DNA of 15,596 nt from NCBI GenBank assembly GCA_030446525.1, contig JAUJNC010000020.1, positions 36,968 through 52,563 on the forward strand, written 5' to 3'. Of this stretch, positions 5,727 through 14,572 are shown piece by piece. The first letter of the stretch is position 1; each line of letters starts with the position of its first letter. A program made the translations under genes and the position numbers. The stretch is from Armatimonadaceae bacterium (GTDB lineage Bacteria > Armatimonadota > Armatimonadia > Armatimonadales > Armatimonadaceae). The notes under the pieces are model-generated. The model searched no databases and was not told the DNA's origin. It was given only the letters and a program-made list of their open reading frames with translations.

Positions 5727-8214
5727 ATGTCGAAACTGCCGGTCGCCTATCTCTTCTTCACGAGCCTACTGGCGCTCACTTTAAGCGCCAGCGGTGCGCC
5801 GCGCCGCGCCAAGCTCCCTGTCCCCCAGACCATCCGCCTGGAAGTGCTGCCCCCGGCGATAAAGCTGACCGGTCCGACCGCGACGCAGGGCCTTCTGGTA
5901 ACGGCCCGATTCCCGAACGGCACGCGCCGTGATGTCACCGATGAAGCGACCTTCGTTTCCCGCGCGCCGGAGGTGGCAGCGGTATCGGCGGCGGGCGAGA
6001 TTGCGGCGCGCGGCGACGGATCGGCGGCGGTTGTGGCCCGGTGGAAGGGCAGGCAGGCCCCCGTCACGGTCACAGTGCGCGATACGAAGCTGCCCGTCGT
6101 CTACTCGTTCGTGCGGGACGTGGTTCCCACATTCACCCGGCTGGGGTGCAGCCAGGGACCGTGTCACGGCGCGGCCCAGGGCAAGGGCGGCTTTAAGCTT
6201 TCCCTGCGTGGTTACGCGCCGGAGATAGACTTCGTTCAGATTACCCGGCAGATGGGCGGGCGGCGCATCTCCCGCGAGGCCCCCGAAAAGAGTCTTCTCC
6301 TTCGCAAGCCGCTGCTCGAAGTCGGGCACCGGGGCGGCAGGCGGCTGGAAAAAGGGACCCGCGCCTACGACACGCTGCTCGGCTGGCTGCGGCAGGGCGC
6401 GCCCGGCCCGACCGGCAAGGAAGCGACGGTAACGAAACTCGTCGTCCTGCCCGGCGACCGGCAGATGCGCGCGGGCGAGAAGCAACGGCTGCTGGTTCGG
6501 GCCGTGTATTCGGATGGAAGCACGCAGGACGTGACGGGCCGTGCTCTGTATAGCTCCAACGATGTCACGGTCGCTGCCGTGGACGGCTCGGGCTTGGTAA
6601 AGGTGCGGCGGCCCGGTGAGACCGCCGTCATCGCCAGCTACCGCGACAAACTGGCCACGGCCATCTTCACCGCGCCCTTCCCGCAGCAGGTGTCCGAGGC
6701 GGCCTATAAATTCCGCACCAACTATATCGACGACCATGTCAATGCCAAGCTAAAACAGCTTCACATCGAGCCGTCCGGCCTGTGCACCGACCAGGAATTC
6801 CTGCGCCGCGCCTATATCGATGCTCTGGGGACGCTGCCTACGGCGGACGAGGCGCGTGCGTTTCTGGCGGATAAAGACCGTGACAAACGCAGCAAACTCA
6901 TAGACGCGCTGCTCCAGCGGCCCGAGTACGGGCAGGTGTGGGCGCTCAAGTTCGGCGATCTGTTCGTCCTGCGAAAAGAGTACCTGGGGCGCAAGAACGC
7001 CATGTTGCTTCAACAGTGGCTGATGGAGCAGTTCAACGCCAACCGTCCGTGGAACCGCATAGCTTACGACATTTTAACGGCGACCGGCGACCCCTACAAA
7101 AACCGGCAGGGTCTTTTCTTTGTCAGCCGCGCCCCGCAAAAGCGCGGCGAGCGGTACTGGATTCGCAATCCGGAGAACACGGCGGAGATGACCGCGCAGG
7201 TCTTTCTGGGCAGCCGCATCGCCTGCGCCAAGTGCCACAACCACCCCACCGAACGCTATACGCAGGACGACTATTATCACTTTGTCGCCCTGTTCCAGCA
7301 AGTCACCGGCAAAGGCAAGCGGGACGGTGTTATTCCCGAATCTCTCGAGGCGACCGGAAATGGCGATGTGCGCCAGCCGCGCACGGCGGAACTGATGGAG
7401 CCGCGCCCCCTCGACCGCGCTAACCTGTCTTTTAAGAAGGATGAAGACCGGCGCATCAAAACGGTGCAATGGATGGTTCGTCAGCCCGAGTTCACACGCA
7501 GCATCGTCAATCGCTTCTGGGCGCGCTGCTTCGGGTCGGGCATTATCGATCCGGTGGACGATGTCCGCTCAACCAATCCGGCGAAAAACGAGCCGCTGAT
7601 GAAGGCGCTGTGCGAGGACTTCATCCGCCACGGCTACGACCTGAAGCACCTGCTGGCGACCATCATGAAATCGCGCACCTACCAGCTCAGCGCGCGGCCC
7701 AACAAGTCCAACAAGATAGACACGAAGCTGTTTTCGCACTACTACGCCCGCCGTTTGCCCGCCGAGGAGATAGTGGACGCCGTAGCGCAGGTGACCGGCG
7801 TCCCCGATAAGTTCCAGGGCATGACACTCGGCGTTCGCGCCTCCGAGCTTGCCGACACCGAGATTCCGTCGCTGCTGCTGGATACGTTCGGTCGCCCGCC
7901 GCGTGTCATGCCCTCCGATTCCGAGCGTAACCCCCACCCGGCGATGTCACAGGCCCCTTGCCCTGCTGAACGGCGACGCTGTCCACCAAAAAGTTAAATC
8001 ACCCGACGGCATCCTTCCCGCGCTCCTTAAATCCGGAAAGCCCGACAGTGAAATACTGGAAACGCTGTTCCTGAGCGCGCTGGCCCGCCGCCCGACCGCC
8101 GCCGAATCCCGTGCGCTGGTGAAAGCCATCAAGCAGTCGCCGAGCCGCGAGGAGGGCTTCCAGGACCTGCTCTGGGCGCTGCTCAACAGTTCCGAGTTCC
8201 TGTTCAACCATTAA
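5727..8214 (+). CDS. DUF1549/DUF1553 protein with Ig-like domains and haem-like motifs (one frameshift)
   Basis: Large exported protein of the planctomycete PSD1 type; biochemical role unknown. It has a signal peptide (residues 1-23) and a bacterial Ig-like (BIG2) domain (about 35-117). Next comes a cytochrome-like segment with C141SQGPCH147, followed by GAAQGKGGFKLSLRGY. A second BIG2 domain spans about 235-315. DUF1549 (about 330-530) contains the CAKCHNHP motif (C500-H504) and YTQDDYYHFVALF. DUF1553 (about 575-825) contains RSIVNRFWARCFGSGIIDPV and FGRPPR. Near 7950 one surplus C in a CCCC run breaks the frame; removing it restores SQALALLNGD and the reading ends at FLFNH, stop 8212-8214, about 828 residues. 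The ATG is chosen because it alone gives the signal peptide. First gene of the rightward exported block; its usual partner, DUF1501, follows. Confidence 0.92.
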
Positions 8215-8226
8215 CCGCGGGCGTGG

Positions 8227-8232
8227 TACAAT
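8227..8232 (+). promoter_or_regulatory. Possible -10 box before the DUF1501 gene
   Basis: TACAAT 12 bases after the previous stop, with a weak -35 candidate TTCAAC at 8203-8208 and an 18-base spacer. It would start transcription near 8239 and give the DUF1501 gene its own leader of about 30 bases containing GGAG. It resembles other TACAAT boxes in the window. Confidence 0.45.
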
Positions 8233-8268
8233 GAGTGACCGCCTTCTGGCTGCAACGGAGTGTGACTG

Positions 8269-9593
8269 ATGCTGACGTGGATGGGCAGGGGCCGATACAA
8301 TGCGACGGGCTGTCGCGCCGCCATTTCGTGCGGCTGGGCGCGCTTTCCGTGCTGGGCCTTTCGCTGCCCGACATGCTGCATATGGAGGCCGCCCAGGCTG
8401 CCAATAAGGCAGCGAAGAAGGCCAGAGCGAAGAACGTCCTGCTGATTTTCCTCGGCGGCGGGCTGACCCACCACGATACGCTCGACCCAAGCCGGACGCG
8501 CCGCAGGAGATTCGCGGCAAGTACGGCACCATCCCCACCGGTATCCCCGGCATCCGCTTCAGCGACCAGATGCCCGAACTTGCCAAGATCACCGATATTT
8601 TCGCGCTGTGCCGGGGGCAGGTGACCGGCAGCGACCACCATGAGGAGACGGCGGCGCAGTGGATGCTTACGGGCAATTACGGCGTCATGCAGGGCGGCGA
8701 TTACCCTTCCATCGGCTCGATTGTCACCCATGAGATGCGGGCGCTGAACACCCTTCCGCCCTATGTCGCCGTGCCGCGCAACCACTCGTTTACCTGGGAA
8801 CTGGGTAAGGCCGCCTGGCTGGGCGAGCGGTAGAATCCTTCAAGTCGGATGACCCGTCGCGCAAAGACTGGAAGGTGCCCAATCTGTCGCTGCTTGCCGA
8901 CGTTCCCCGCAGCGGCTGTCGCGGCGGCAGACGATGCTCAAGGCCATTGATAACCTGCTCGCCGCGTCGAGGCGTCCGATGAGGTCGGCTCGATGGATAC
9001 GTTTTACCAGCGCGCCACGCAGATGATCCTTTCCTCGGAGGCGCGGCAGGCGTCTGACCTGTCGAAAGAGCCGGACAAACTGCGCGACGAGTACGGTCGG
9101 GACGGGCGCTGGGGCGCGCAGGCGCTGCTGTCGCGGCGTCTGCTGGAAGCGGGCGTCCGCTTCGTCCTGCTTTCCTACAGCGCCTGGGACCATCACGCCA
9201 AAATCTTCGAGGCCTGCGATAAAGCCCTGCCTGGATTCGATAAAGCGGTGGCCCTGCTGCAGGACATGAAGCGGCGCGGCAGTGCTAGAAGACACGCTGG
9301 TGGCGATGTACGGCGATCACAGTCCAGCAAGATCAACAAGGATGCCGGGCGCGACCACTGGGGCAATGTGGCGTGATGTTGTTCTGCGGGCGCAGGGTGC
9401 GCGGCGGGCAGGTAATCGGCGCGACCGACGAGCGCGGCGATACGTCACGGATGCGCCATACGCCCGCCGGAAGTGGCCGCGACTATCTACCACGCGCTGG
9501 GCATGGATTACGAAAAAACAGCTGGTGACGCCGCAGGGCCGCCCGGTTCCCATCCTGCCCGACTGCGAGCCGATCCACGAACTCTGGAGGTAG
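8269..9593 (+). CDS. DUF1501 Tat-exported protein (many frameshifts)
   Basis: Exported DUF1501 protein, a family with an alkaline-phosphatase/sulfatase-like fold and no settled activity; nearly always paired with DUF1549/DUF1553 proteins. ATG at 8269 has GGAG 8 bases upstream and gives MLTWMGRGRY. A missing base near 8300 joins it to QCDGLSRRHFVRLGALSVLG, a twin-arginine signal (SRRHF) with hydrophobic core. GTG at 8262 is in the later frame but has only a 1-base gap to GGAG. Reconstructed blocks: LIFLGGGLTHHDTLDP, PDAPQEIRGKYGTIPTGIPG, GSDHHEETAAQWMLTGNY, WGAQALLSRRLLEAGVRFVL, SAWDHHAKIFEACDKALPGF, KINKDAGRDHWGNVA, GGQVIGATDERGD, and LVTPQGRPVPILPDCEPIHE before the stop. I count about ten slips (near 8300, 8488, 8832, 8910, 8967, 9284, 9322, 9370, 9470, 9512). 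Reconstructed length is about 440 residues, usual for the family. Confidence 0.88.
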
Positions 9594-9604
9594 GACAGCC
9601 CCTG

Positions 9605-10970
9605 ATGTCGCCGCCTTGTACCGCTCGCGGCGCTGCTACTCCTGCTTCCCAGCCAGCCTGGGCCTGCTGCTCCGCGCGACTCCCCCGGCCCGTTTCTATA
9701 GTCGGCAAATCCTGCCGATGTTTCAAAAAGAGTGTCTGCCCTGCCATAGCGGCGTGGCTCCGGCCAGTGGTTACGCCATGACCGCGCGCAATCTGCTCAC
9801 GCGGGCGGCACGGCGCGGCCATTGCGCCCGCAAAGGCGCAAAGCGGCGCTCGATAAAATACATGACCGGGGAGGCGCTCAGCCGAAGACGCCGCCGGGCC
9901 GCGCGCTCGACCTCGATACTATCGCCCTTGTCCGCCGCTGGATCGATGAGGGCAGGCGCAAATTTCCTCGCGGCGGCTGCTCCGCCGCCGCGCGTTCCCG
10001 ACCACCGCCGCAAAGCCCCTTTCTTCCGCCGCTGCGACCCAGCAGCCCGCGCCCGTTACCGCGTTGCCTACGCGCCGGACGGCAAGACGCTCGCCGTCGG
10101 CGGCTATCGCGCCGTGCGGCTTCTCGACCCGGCCACCGGCGCGGTGCGGCGTACCCTTCCCGGCCCTGCCGATCAGGCAGGCGCTGGCCTGGAGCAGTGA
10201 CGGCAAGTTCTCGGCGGTCGCGGGCGGCGTGCCCGGCCAGTCCGGCGAGGTTCTCGTCTACGATGCTGACGGCAAAGTCCATCCGCGCGCTGAGCGGCCA
10301 TACCGAGGTGGTGTATGCGGTGGCGTGGAAGCCGGGGAGGTCGCCACCGGGTCGCTCGATAAGACCGTCGCCATCTGGGACGCGCGCACCGGCAAATGGC
10401 AGCAAACCCTGAAGGATCACGCCGACGCGGTTTTTGGCGTGGCCTATTCGCCGGACGGCAAGCTGGCGACGGCGAGCGGGGACCGCAGCGCTAAGCTTTG
10501 ATACGGCTTCCTGGAAATGCTTGGTCGCACTGAACGCGCATGAGACGCCGTGACACGGGCAGCGTTCAATCACAACGGCACCCTGCTGGCGACGGCGGGC
10601 GCGGATAAGACGGTACGCATCTGGAAAGTGGAGATCAGCGTTATCGGCAACCCGCAGCGCAAAGTGGATGAGGGCGACACGGTGAACGCCTGCGCGTTCA
10701 GCCCTCCCGACGGCAGCCTGCTTGTCTGGGGTGCGGCCAATCGGGTCGTGAAAGTCTTCAATGGGGACGGCACCCAGCGCAGGCAGGAGCTAAAAGAGCC
10801 GTCGGACTGGGTCTATGCCGTCGCCATCGCCGGTGATAACCAGACGGTCGCCGCCGAAACCCAGGACGGCAAGGTATTTTTCTGGGATGTCAGGGCGGGT
10901 GCTGCTGCGCGCTATCACCCTGTTGCCGGGCGGCGCACGCATCGGGGTCACGCAGGGGGACCCAAAATGA
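9605..10970 (+). CDS. Planctomycete-type cytochrome c / WD40 repeat protein (many frameshifts)
   Basis: Exported protein joining a c-type cytochrome-like domain to a WD40 beta-propeller; function unknown, perhaps a scaffold in the exported module. ATG at 9605 has AGGA 9 bases upstream. A hydrophobic stretch in an adjacent frame (LAALLLLLPSQPG) is the likely signal peptide. The haem motif is CLPCH within ILPMFQKECLPCHSG, followed by LDLDTIALVRRWIDEG, as in the planctomycete cytochrome C family. WD40 repeats then follow, with blocks such as AYAPDGKTLAVGGYRAVRLL, SGHTEVVYAVAW, TGSLDKTVAIWDARTGKW, VAYSPDGKLATASGDRSAKL, GTLLATAGADKTVRIWKVE and VAAETQDGKVFFWDVRAG, about six or seven blades. Many slips occur in the first half; the segment 10550-10900 reads cleanly. 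It ends GVTQGDPK with TGA at 10968-10970, overlapping the next ATG (ATGA). Confidence 0.82.
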
Positions 10971-11763
10971 GGATTGCCCCTTTAGCCTGCCTTTTCTTCC
11001 TTTGCGCTGCGGCTCGCGGGGGCGCAGCAGGACAAGAAGCAGGAAAAGCCGAAGCCGGAGATTAAGGGAAGGTCGCTTCGGCGGTGCGAAGCGGCACAAC
11101 GGCGACGCTGACCCTGTACGGCGAAAACCTGGCCCCCACAGCCGTCACGGTAAACAAGCCGTCGCTGACCGTGCTTCTGGGCGTCAAGCCGACCGAGGGT
11201 GACGAAAAGAAGCGCGGCAGCCAGCAGGTTTCCATCGAGCTTGCCGTTCCGGCAGGCTCCGCGCCCGATCTGTACGAACTCACGCTTGTCCATGAGGGGG
11301 ATGTTAAGGTAAGCGCGCCGGTCGTCGTGGCGGAAGAAGCGGGCACCGAGGCTGAAGTCAGGCGGCCTAATGCGACCTTCGCGCAGGCCATGCCGCTGCC
11401 CGGCCCTGCTGCCACAATCACCGGCGCGCTCGCCAACGACACACCCGATGTGTTCCGCTTCGACGCGAAGGCGGGCGAAACGTGGACGATTGCGCTGCTT
11501 GCCGGGCGCGCGGGGATCGGCGCTGGATGCTCTGGTGCGCGTAGTGGACCGGCGGTATTTTTCGCTCGCGCTGTCCGCCGGAGAAGAGAAACAGGATCGG
11601 CAAATTACCTTTTCGCGCCCCAAAGGACGGCACCTATTACATCGAAATATGGGATGCGGAAGCGCGCGGCGGCCCCGAATATCTGTACCGCCTGACCGTG
11701 CGCCGTGACGCGCGGCTTCCGGGGCAAAAAAGGATTTCACGCCACGGTCAGGGGAAAAGATAG
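10967..11763 (+). CDS. Exported PPC-domain protein (frameshifted)
   Basis: Secreted protein with a bacterial pre-peptidase C-terminal (PPC) beta-sandwich domain, probably for binding or folding rather than catalysis. ATG overlaps the previous stop as ATGA, so translation is likely coupled. A signal peptide is visible (MRIAPLACLFFLCAAARG), then after a slip near 11028 a charged QDKKQEKPKPEIKG stretch. An Ig-like segment follows (SGTTATLTLYGENLAPTAV, SIELAVPAGSAPDLYELTL). The PPC domain carries ITGALANDTPDVFRFDAKAG, ETWTIALLAGRAG, SALDALVRVVD, then DGTYYIEIWDAEARGGPEY and LYRLTVRRD, stopping at 11761-11763. Slips occur near 11028, 11515 and 11625. Reconstructed length is about 265 residues. No peptidase domain is attached; in this genomic setting stand-alone PPC proteins are common beside cytochrome c/WD40 genes. 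Confidence 0.8.
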
Positions 11764-11793
11764 TCTAAGCCAGCGATGGCACCGGAGGTTACT

Positions 11794-13314
11794 ATGGCAA
11801 AGAAGCAGTATTCGGGGACGACGATGTCCGGCTATGTTTTGCAGGCGAAGCACCGGGACGCGACCGATGAGTTTTGCGGCCTGCTCCGCGAGGGTGAAAG
11901 CCTGCGCGATGTGATGCAGCAGGCGATTGACGCCTCCGCCCCGTATCTCGGCCGTTCCGGCGCATATCCGCTCGAAGAACGGCGAACCGGCGCTGGTGAA
12001 CTATGACCATACGATCCTGGCATGGCGCGCCGCTGCGGCTGACGCGTTACCTTCCTCCCTCGCAGCAGATGCTCCCGATGGCCCAGGCGATGTGGTACGT
12101 GCCGCAGGGGCTGGACGTGTGGGGCGCGCGGCAAGTTCCCCGGCCACTACATGGGCAAGAACGGCTATGATTTTCCGATTCCCCATCCGCCCAACATCTA
12201 TTTCCCGGATCAGGAGCCGCTGCGTGACGGCTCTCCACAGGAGCGATTGGACGGTATGGCGGACGCCCTGCTGCGCGGCGACGCGTGGAGGGCTACCGCC
12301 TGTTTCTGGGGCTTGCGGACGAGCCGGGCTATCAGGCGAAGCCGGAAGACGCTATCCTCATGGGGAATCTTCACGACGCAGGAGACGATCTTTAACCGGC
12401 GCACGCGCAGCACCGGATATAAAGCCCTGCGGGCGCGGGCGATGGTGGAGATTGGGCAGTTTCTGGCTGGGAAAACAGCCACAACCTGCACTGGTCGGTC
12501 GTGCCCGACATCCCGACCGCGCCGCTTTTTTATGAGCTGTACGACTATGTATCCTCCATCTGCTCACAGCGCCTCAAGGACACGATACCCACGATTTCGC
12601 GCAGCCGTCGCCATCTGAGCGAGGAAGAGATCGAGCGGACGATGACGCGGGTGATCGAGGGAAGCCGCGAAGAGGTCATCAACCAGGTGACGGGCCTGCT
12701 TCAAAGCGGGAAATCAGTGATTGCTATCGCCGATGCGCTGACGGCGGCCTGCCAGAAGTGGATGGCGCAGATAGAGAGTCCGAACGGCTTCTCTATGCCG
12801 GGGGCATACGTCCATGACTATCTCAATGTCGTCAACTTCTGGATGTGGACCTATAAAAGCCCGCACGTCGTCAAGGCGCTTTACCACGAAGCGATCTTTA
12901 TCAACGACGTGGCGGCGTTCGCCCGGCAGTTCCCGGCCACTACCCCGGTCGATCTGCCGCCGCTGAACGTGCGCGAGGATATGAGCAGCGAGGAGTTACG
13001 CGCCGCCTTGGCCGCCGCCATTTCCGCGCAGAACGGGCGCGAAGCGGTCGCGGCGACGACCTATTATCTGCAAACGCGGGCATCACGCGCGCGTCTGCTG
13101 ACGGTGCTGGCGCAGGAAGCATCGCTTTTTCCAGAACGACCCGCATATCCAGCGGTTCTGCGGCTCCACCATTGAGTACGAGCAGACGACGGCAAAAAGT
13201 CAGCGGCACTGGGCGCTTATCGCGCTGACCAACTATCTGGCAGGGTCGTCCAAACGCTCCACGGCTCTGGACTGCGCGGAGCTTGCCGGGAAAGCACTTC
13301 CACCGCCCCATTAA
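11794..13314 (+). CDS. Unrecognised soluble alpha-helical protein, His-rich motifs (frameshifted)
   Basis: Not recognised with confidence. ATG at 11794 has GGAGG five bases upstream and gives MAKKQYSGTTMSGYVLQAKH; no signal peptide or membrane segment is seen. Reconstructed over slips near 11950, 12045, 12130, 12290, 12355, 12470 and 13125, it has about 505 residues, mostly helix-forming. Notable blocks: NGEPALVNYDHTILAWRAA, LPMAQAMWYVPQGLDVWGA, PIPHPPNIYFPDQEPLRDG, GYKALRARAMVEIGQF, HNLHWSVVPDIPTAPLFYEL, MPGAYVHDYLNVVNFWMWTY, SPHVVKALYHEAIFINDVAA and FCGSTIEYEQT. The His/Asp/Glu sets NYDH, HNLHW, VHDY and YHEAIFIND could bind metal or a cofactor. The all-helical, His-containing layout weakly recalls questin-oxidase-like proteins; that is only an impression. 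12501-13125 is one clean frame. It lies 30 bases after the PPC gene and its stop shares TTAA with the convergent phosphatase gene. Confidence 0.7.
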
Positions 13315-14474
13315 GTGAGGGCGGCGGCGGCGCAGGCGGCGTCAGATGCGGCGGCAGCAGGCAGGCATCGTCGTGCAGCTTGCCGCCCGCGAAGATACGT
13401 GTTCGCGAAAGAATAGACTGGGCCATCTGCCCGACCGTAGCCAGGGACCAGCTCGCTTCGCCGGATCAGGCCCCGCAAACCCAGGAACACGTTCCCGCGC
13501 CGCGCCTCGGTCAGGCCGTCGGTCGTCATCAGCATCAGGTCACCCGGCTCCAGATGCACCTCAATCGGTCTGTACTCCGTTTGCGGCTCAACCGCCAGCG
13601 GCAAACCACTGGCGGGCACCTCTTCCACGTGCCCTGCCTGGCGCAGCAGCAGCGGCGGCTCCATTCCGGCCACGGAAAAGACGGTTTTGCCCGATTCGGT
13701 ATCTATGACCGCCAGCGCCAGGCAGACGAAGGGACTGCTGGAAAGGGGGGCGTTTTCCCGGAAGGCTGCGCCGCAAAGGAAATCGTTCAGCCGTTCCAGC
13801 GCCCGCGCCGGTTGCGGATATTCGTGCAGAAACGCGCGCAGGGTGTACTGCACTTCGGCGGTGCGGGCGGCGGCGGCCAGCCCTTTACCGGCCACATCCC
13901 CGACCACCAGAGCCACGCGCCGTTCATCCAGGGCGAACGTGTCGCAAAAATCCCCGCCGACCAGCGCCTCCTGCCAGGCAGGCTCGTACCGGCTGGCGAC
14001 GGCAAGACCGGGGAAGGCGTCTTCGGGCAAAGTGAGCAGCAGGGAGCGCTGCAGCGTTTCCGCGATCCGATGCTCGCGCTCGTAATCCGCCAGCCGTCGC
14101 TCTTCGGCCCGCTTGCGCTCCGTTATATCGCGAAAATAGGCGGATAAGCCGCCGGAGAACGGGTACGCATTTACCTCGTACCAGGCATCATGGGGCGCGT
14201 GGGGCAGTTCAAAGCAGACGGGGGATTGCTCGGCGACGGCGCGATGGTACTCCCGGTAAATAACCGAGCCGACCGCCGCCGGGTACTCGTCCCATATCCG
14301 CTTTCCCAGAAGCGCCGTGCGGGGGCGTCGGGCCACCAGCTCAGCGGCCCGGTTCAGGTACAGAAACCGCCAGTCCGTGTCGAACGCGACGAACGCATCC
14401 GGCATCGTTTCCAGCAGGCGCGACGCAGAAGGCTGAAGAATCGTCTCTATGGAATCCGCGCCCGGCAATTTCAT
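13311..14474 (-). CDS. PAS-domain PP2C/SpoIIE-type serine phosphatase (frameshift near the end)
   Basis: RsbU/SpoIIE-like protein phosphatase that would dephosphorylate an anti-sigma-factor antagonist or similar partner; soluble. ATG at 14474 follows GGGGGA by about 8 bases. An ATG at 14522 is rejected because it lies on the -10 box. Domains: PAS about 11-118 (MPDAFVAFDTDWRFLYLNRA, ending FRDITERKRAEERR), a helical linker about 118-147, then SpoIIE from about 150. Metal-binding motifs are LVGGDFCD (Asp175, Asp178), VVGDVAGKGLAAA (Asp193) and LMTTDGLTEAR (Asp319). A slip near 13440 shifts the frame; the better C-terminus is GQMAQSILSRTRIFAGGKLH then DDACLL, where DD is the last metal motif. 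The unshifted frame stops at 13311; the shifted one runs on to 13217, so the true end is uncertain. No RsbV/RsbW partner is visible. Confidence 0.9.
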   Translation of the reverse strand: MKLPGADSIETILQPSASRLLETMPDAFVAFDTDWRFLYLNRAAELVARRPRTALLGKRIWDEYPAAVGSVIYREYHRAVAEQSPVCFELPHAPHDAWYEVNAYPFSGGLSAYFRDITERKRAEERRLADYEREHRIAETLQRSLLLTLPEDAFPGLAVASRYEPAWQEALVGGDFCDTFALDERRVALVVGDVAGKGLAAAARTAEVQYTLRAFLHEYPQPARALERLNDFLCGAAFRENAPLSSSPFVCLALAVIDTESGKTVFSVAGMEPPLLLRQAGHVEEVPASGLPLAVEPQTEYRPIEVHLEPGDLMLMTTDGLTEARRGNVFLGLRGLIRRSELVPGYGRADGPVYSFANTYLRGRQAARRCLPAAAASDAACAAAALT

Positions 14475-14520
14475 CCGCAGTCCCCCGTTTTCCTCGTGAC
14501 CCGCCTGCCACGATAAGAAC

Positions 14521-14526
14521 ATTGTA
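14521..14526 (-). promoter_or_regulatory. -10 box of the PAS-phosphatase gene
   Basis: Minus-strand TACAAT lies within the palindrome TTGTACAA (14522-14529). Transcription would start near 14514, leaving about 40 bases of leader before the ATG at 14474. No strong -35 is seen (GACTGT at 14549-14544 is weak), so an activator or another sigma factor may help. The box overlaps the upstream in-frame ATG, which excludes that ATG as start for this transcript. Confidence 0.5.
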
Positions 14527-14572
14527 CAATGGGTTATCGGAGGACAGTCGGCTTTGCGGGCACTTTTTTACT

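Noticed and set aside
14474..14522. Upstream ATG at 14522 as start of the PAS phosphatase
   Set aside because: The ATG overlaps the minus-strand TACAAT box and has no ribosome binding site, whereas ATG 14474 has a good one and starts just before the PAS domain.
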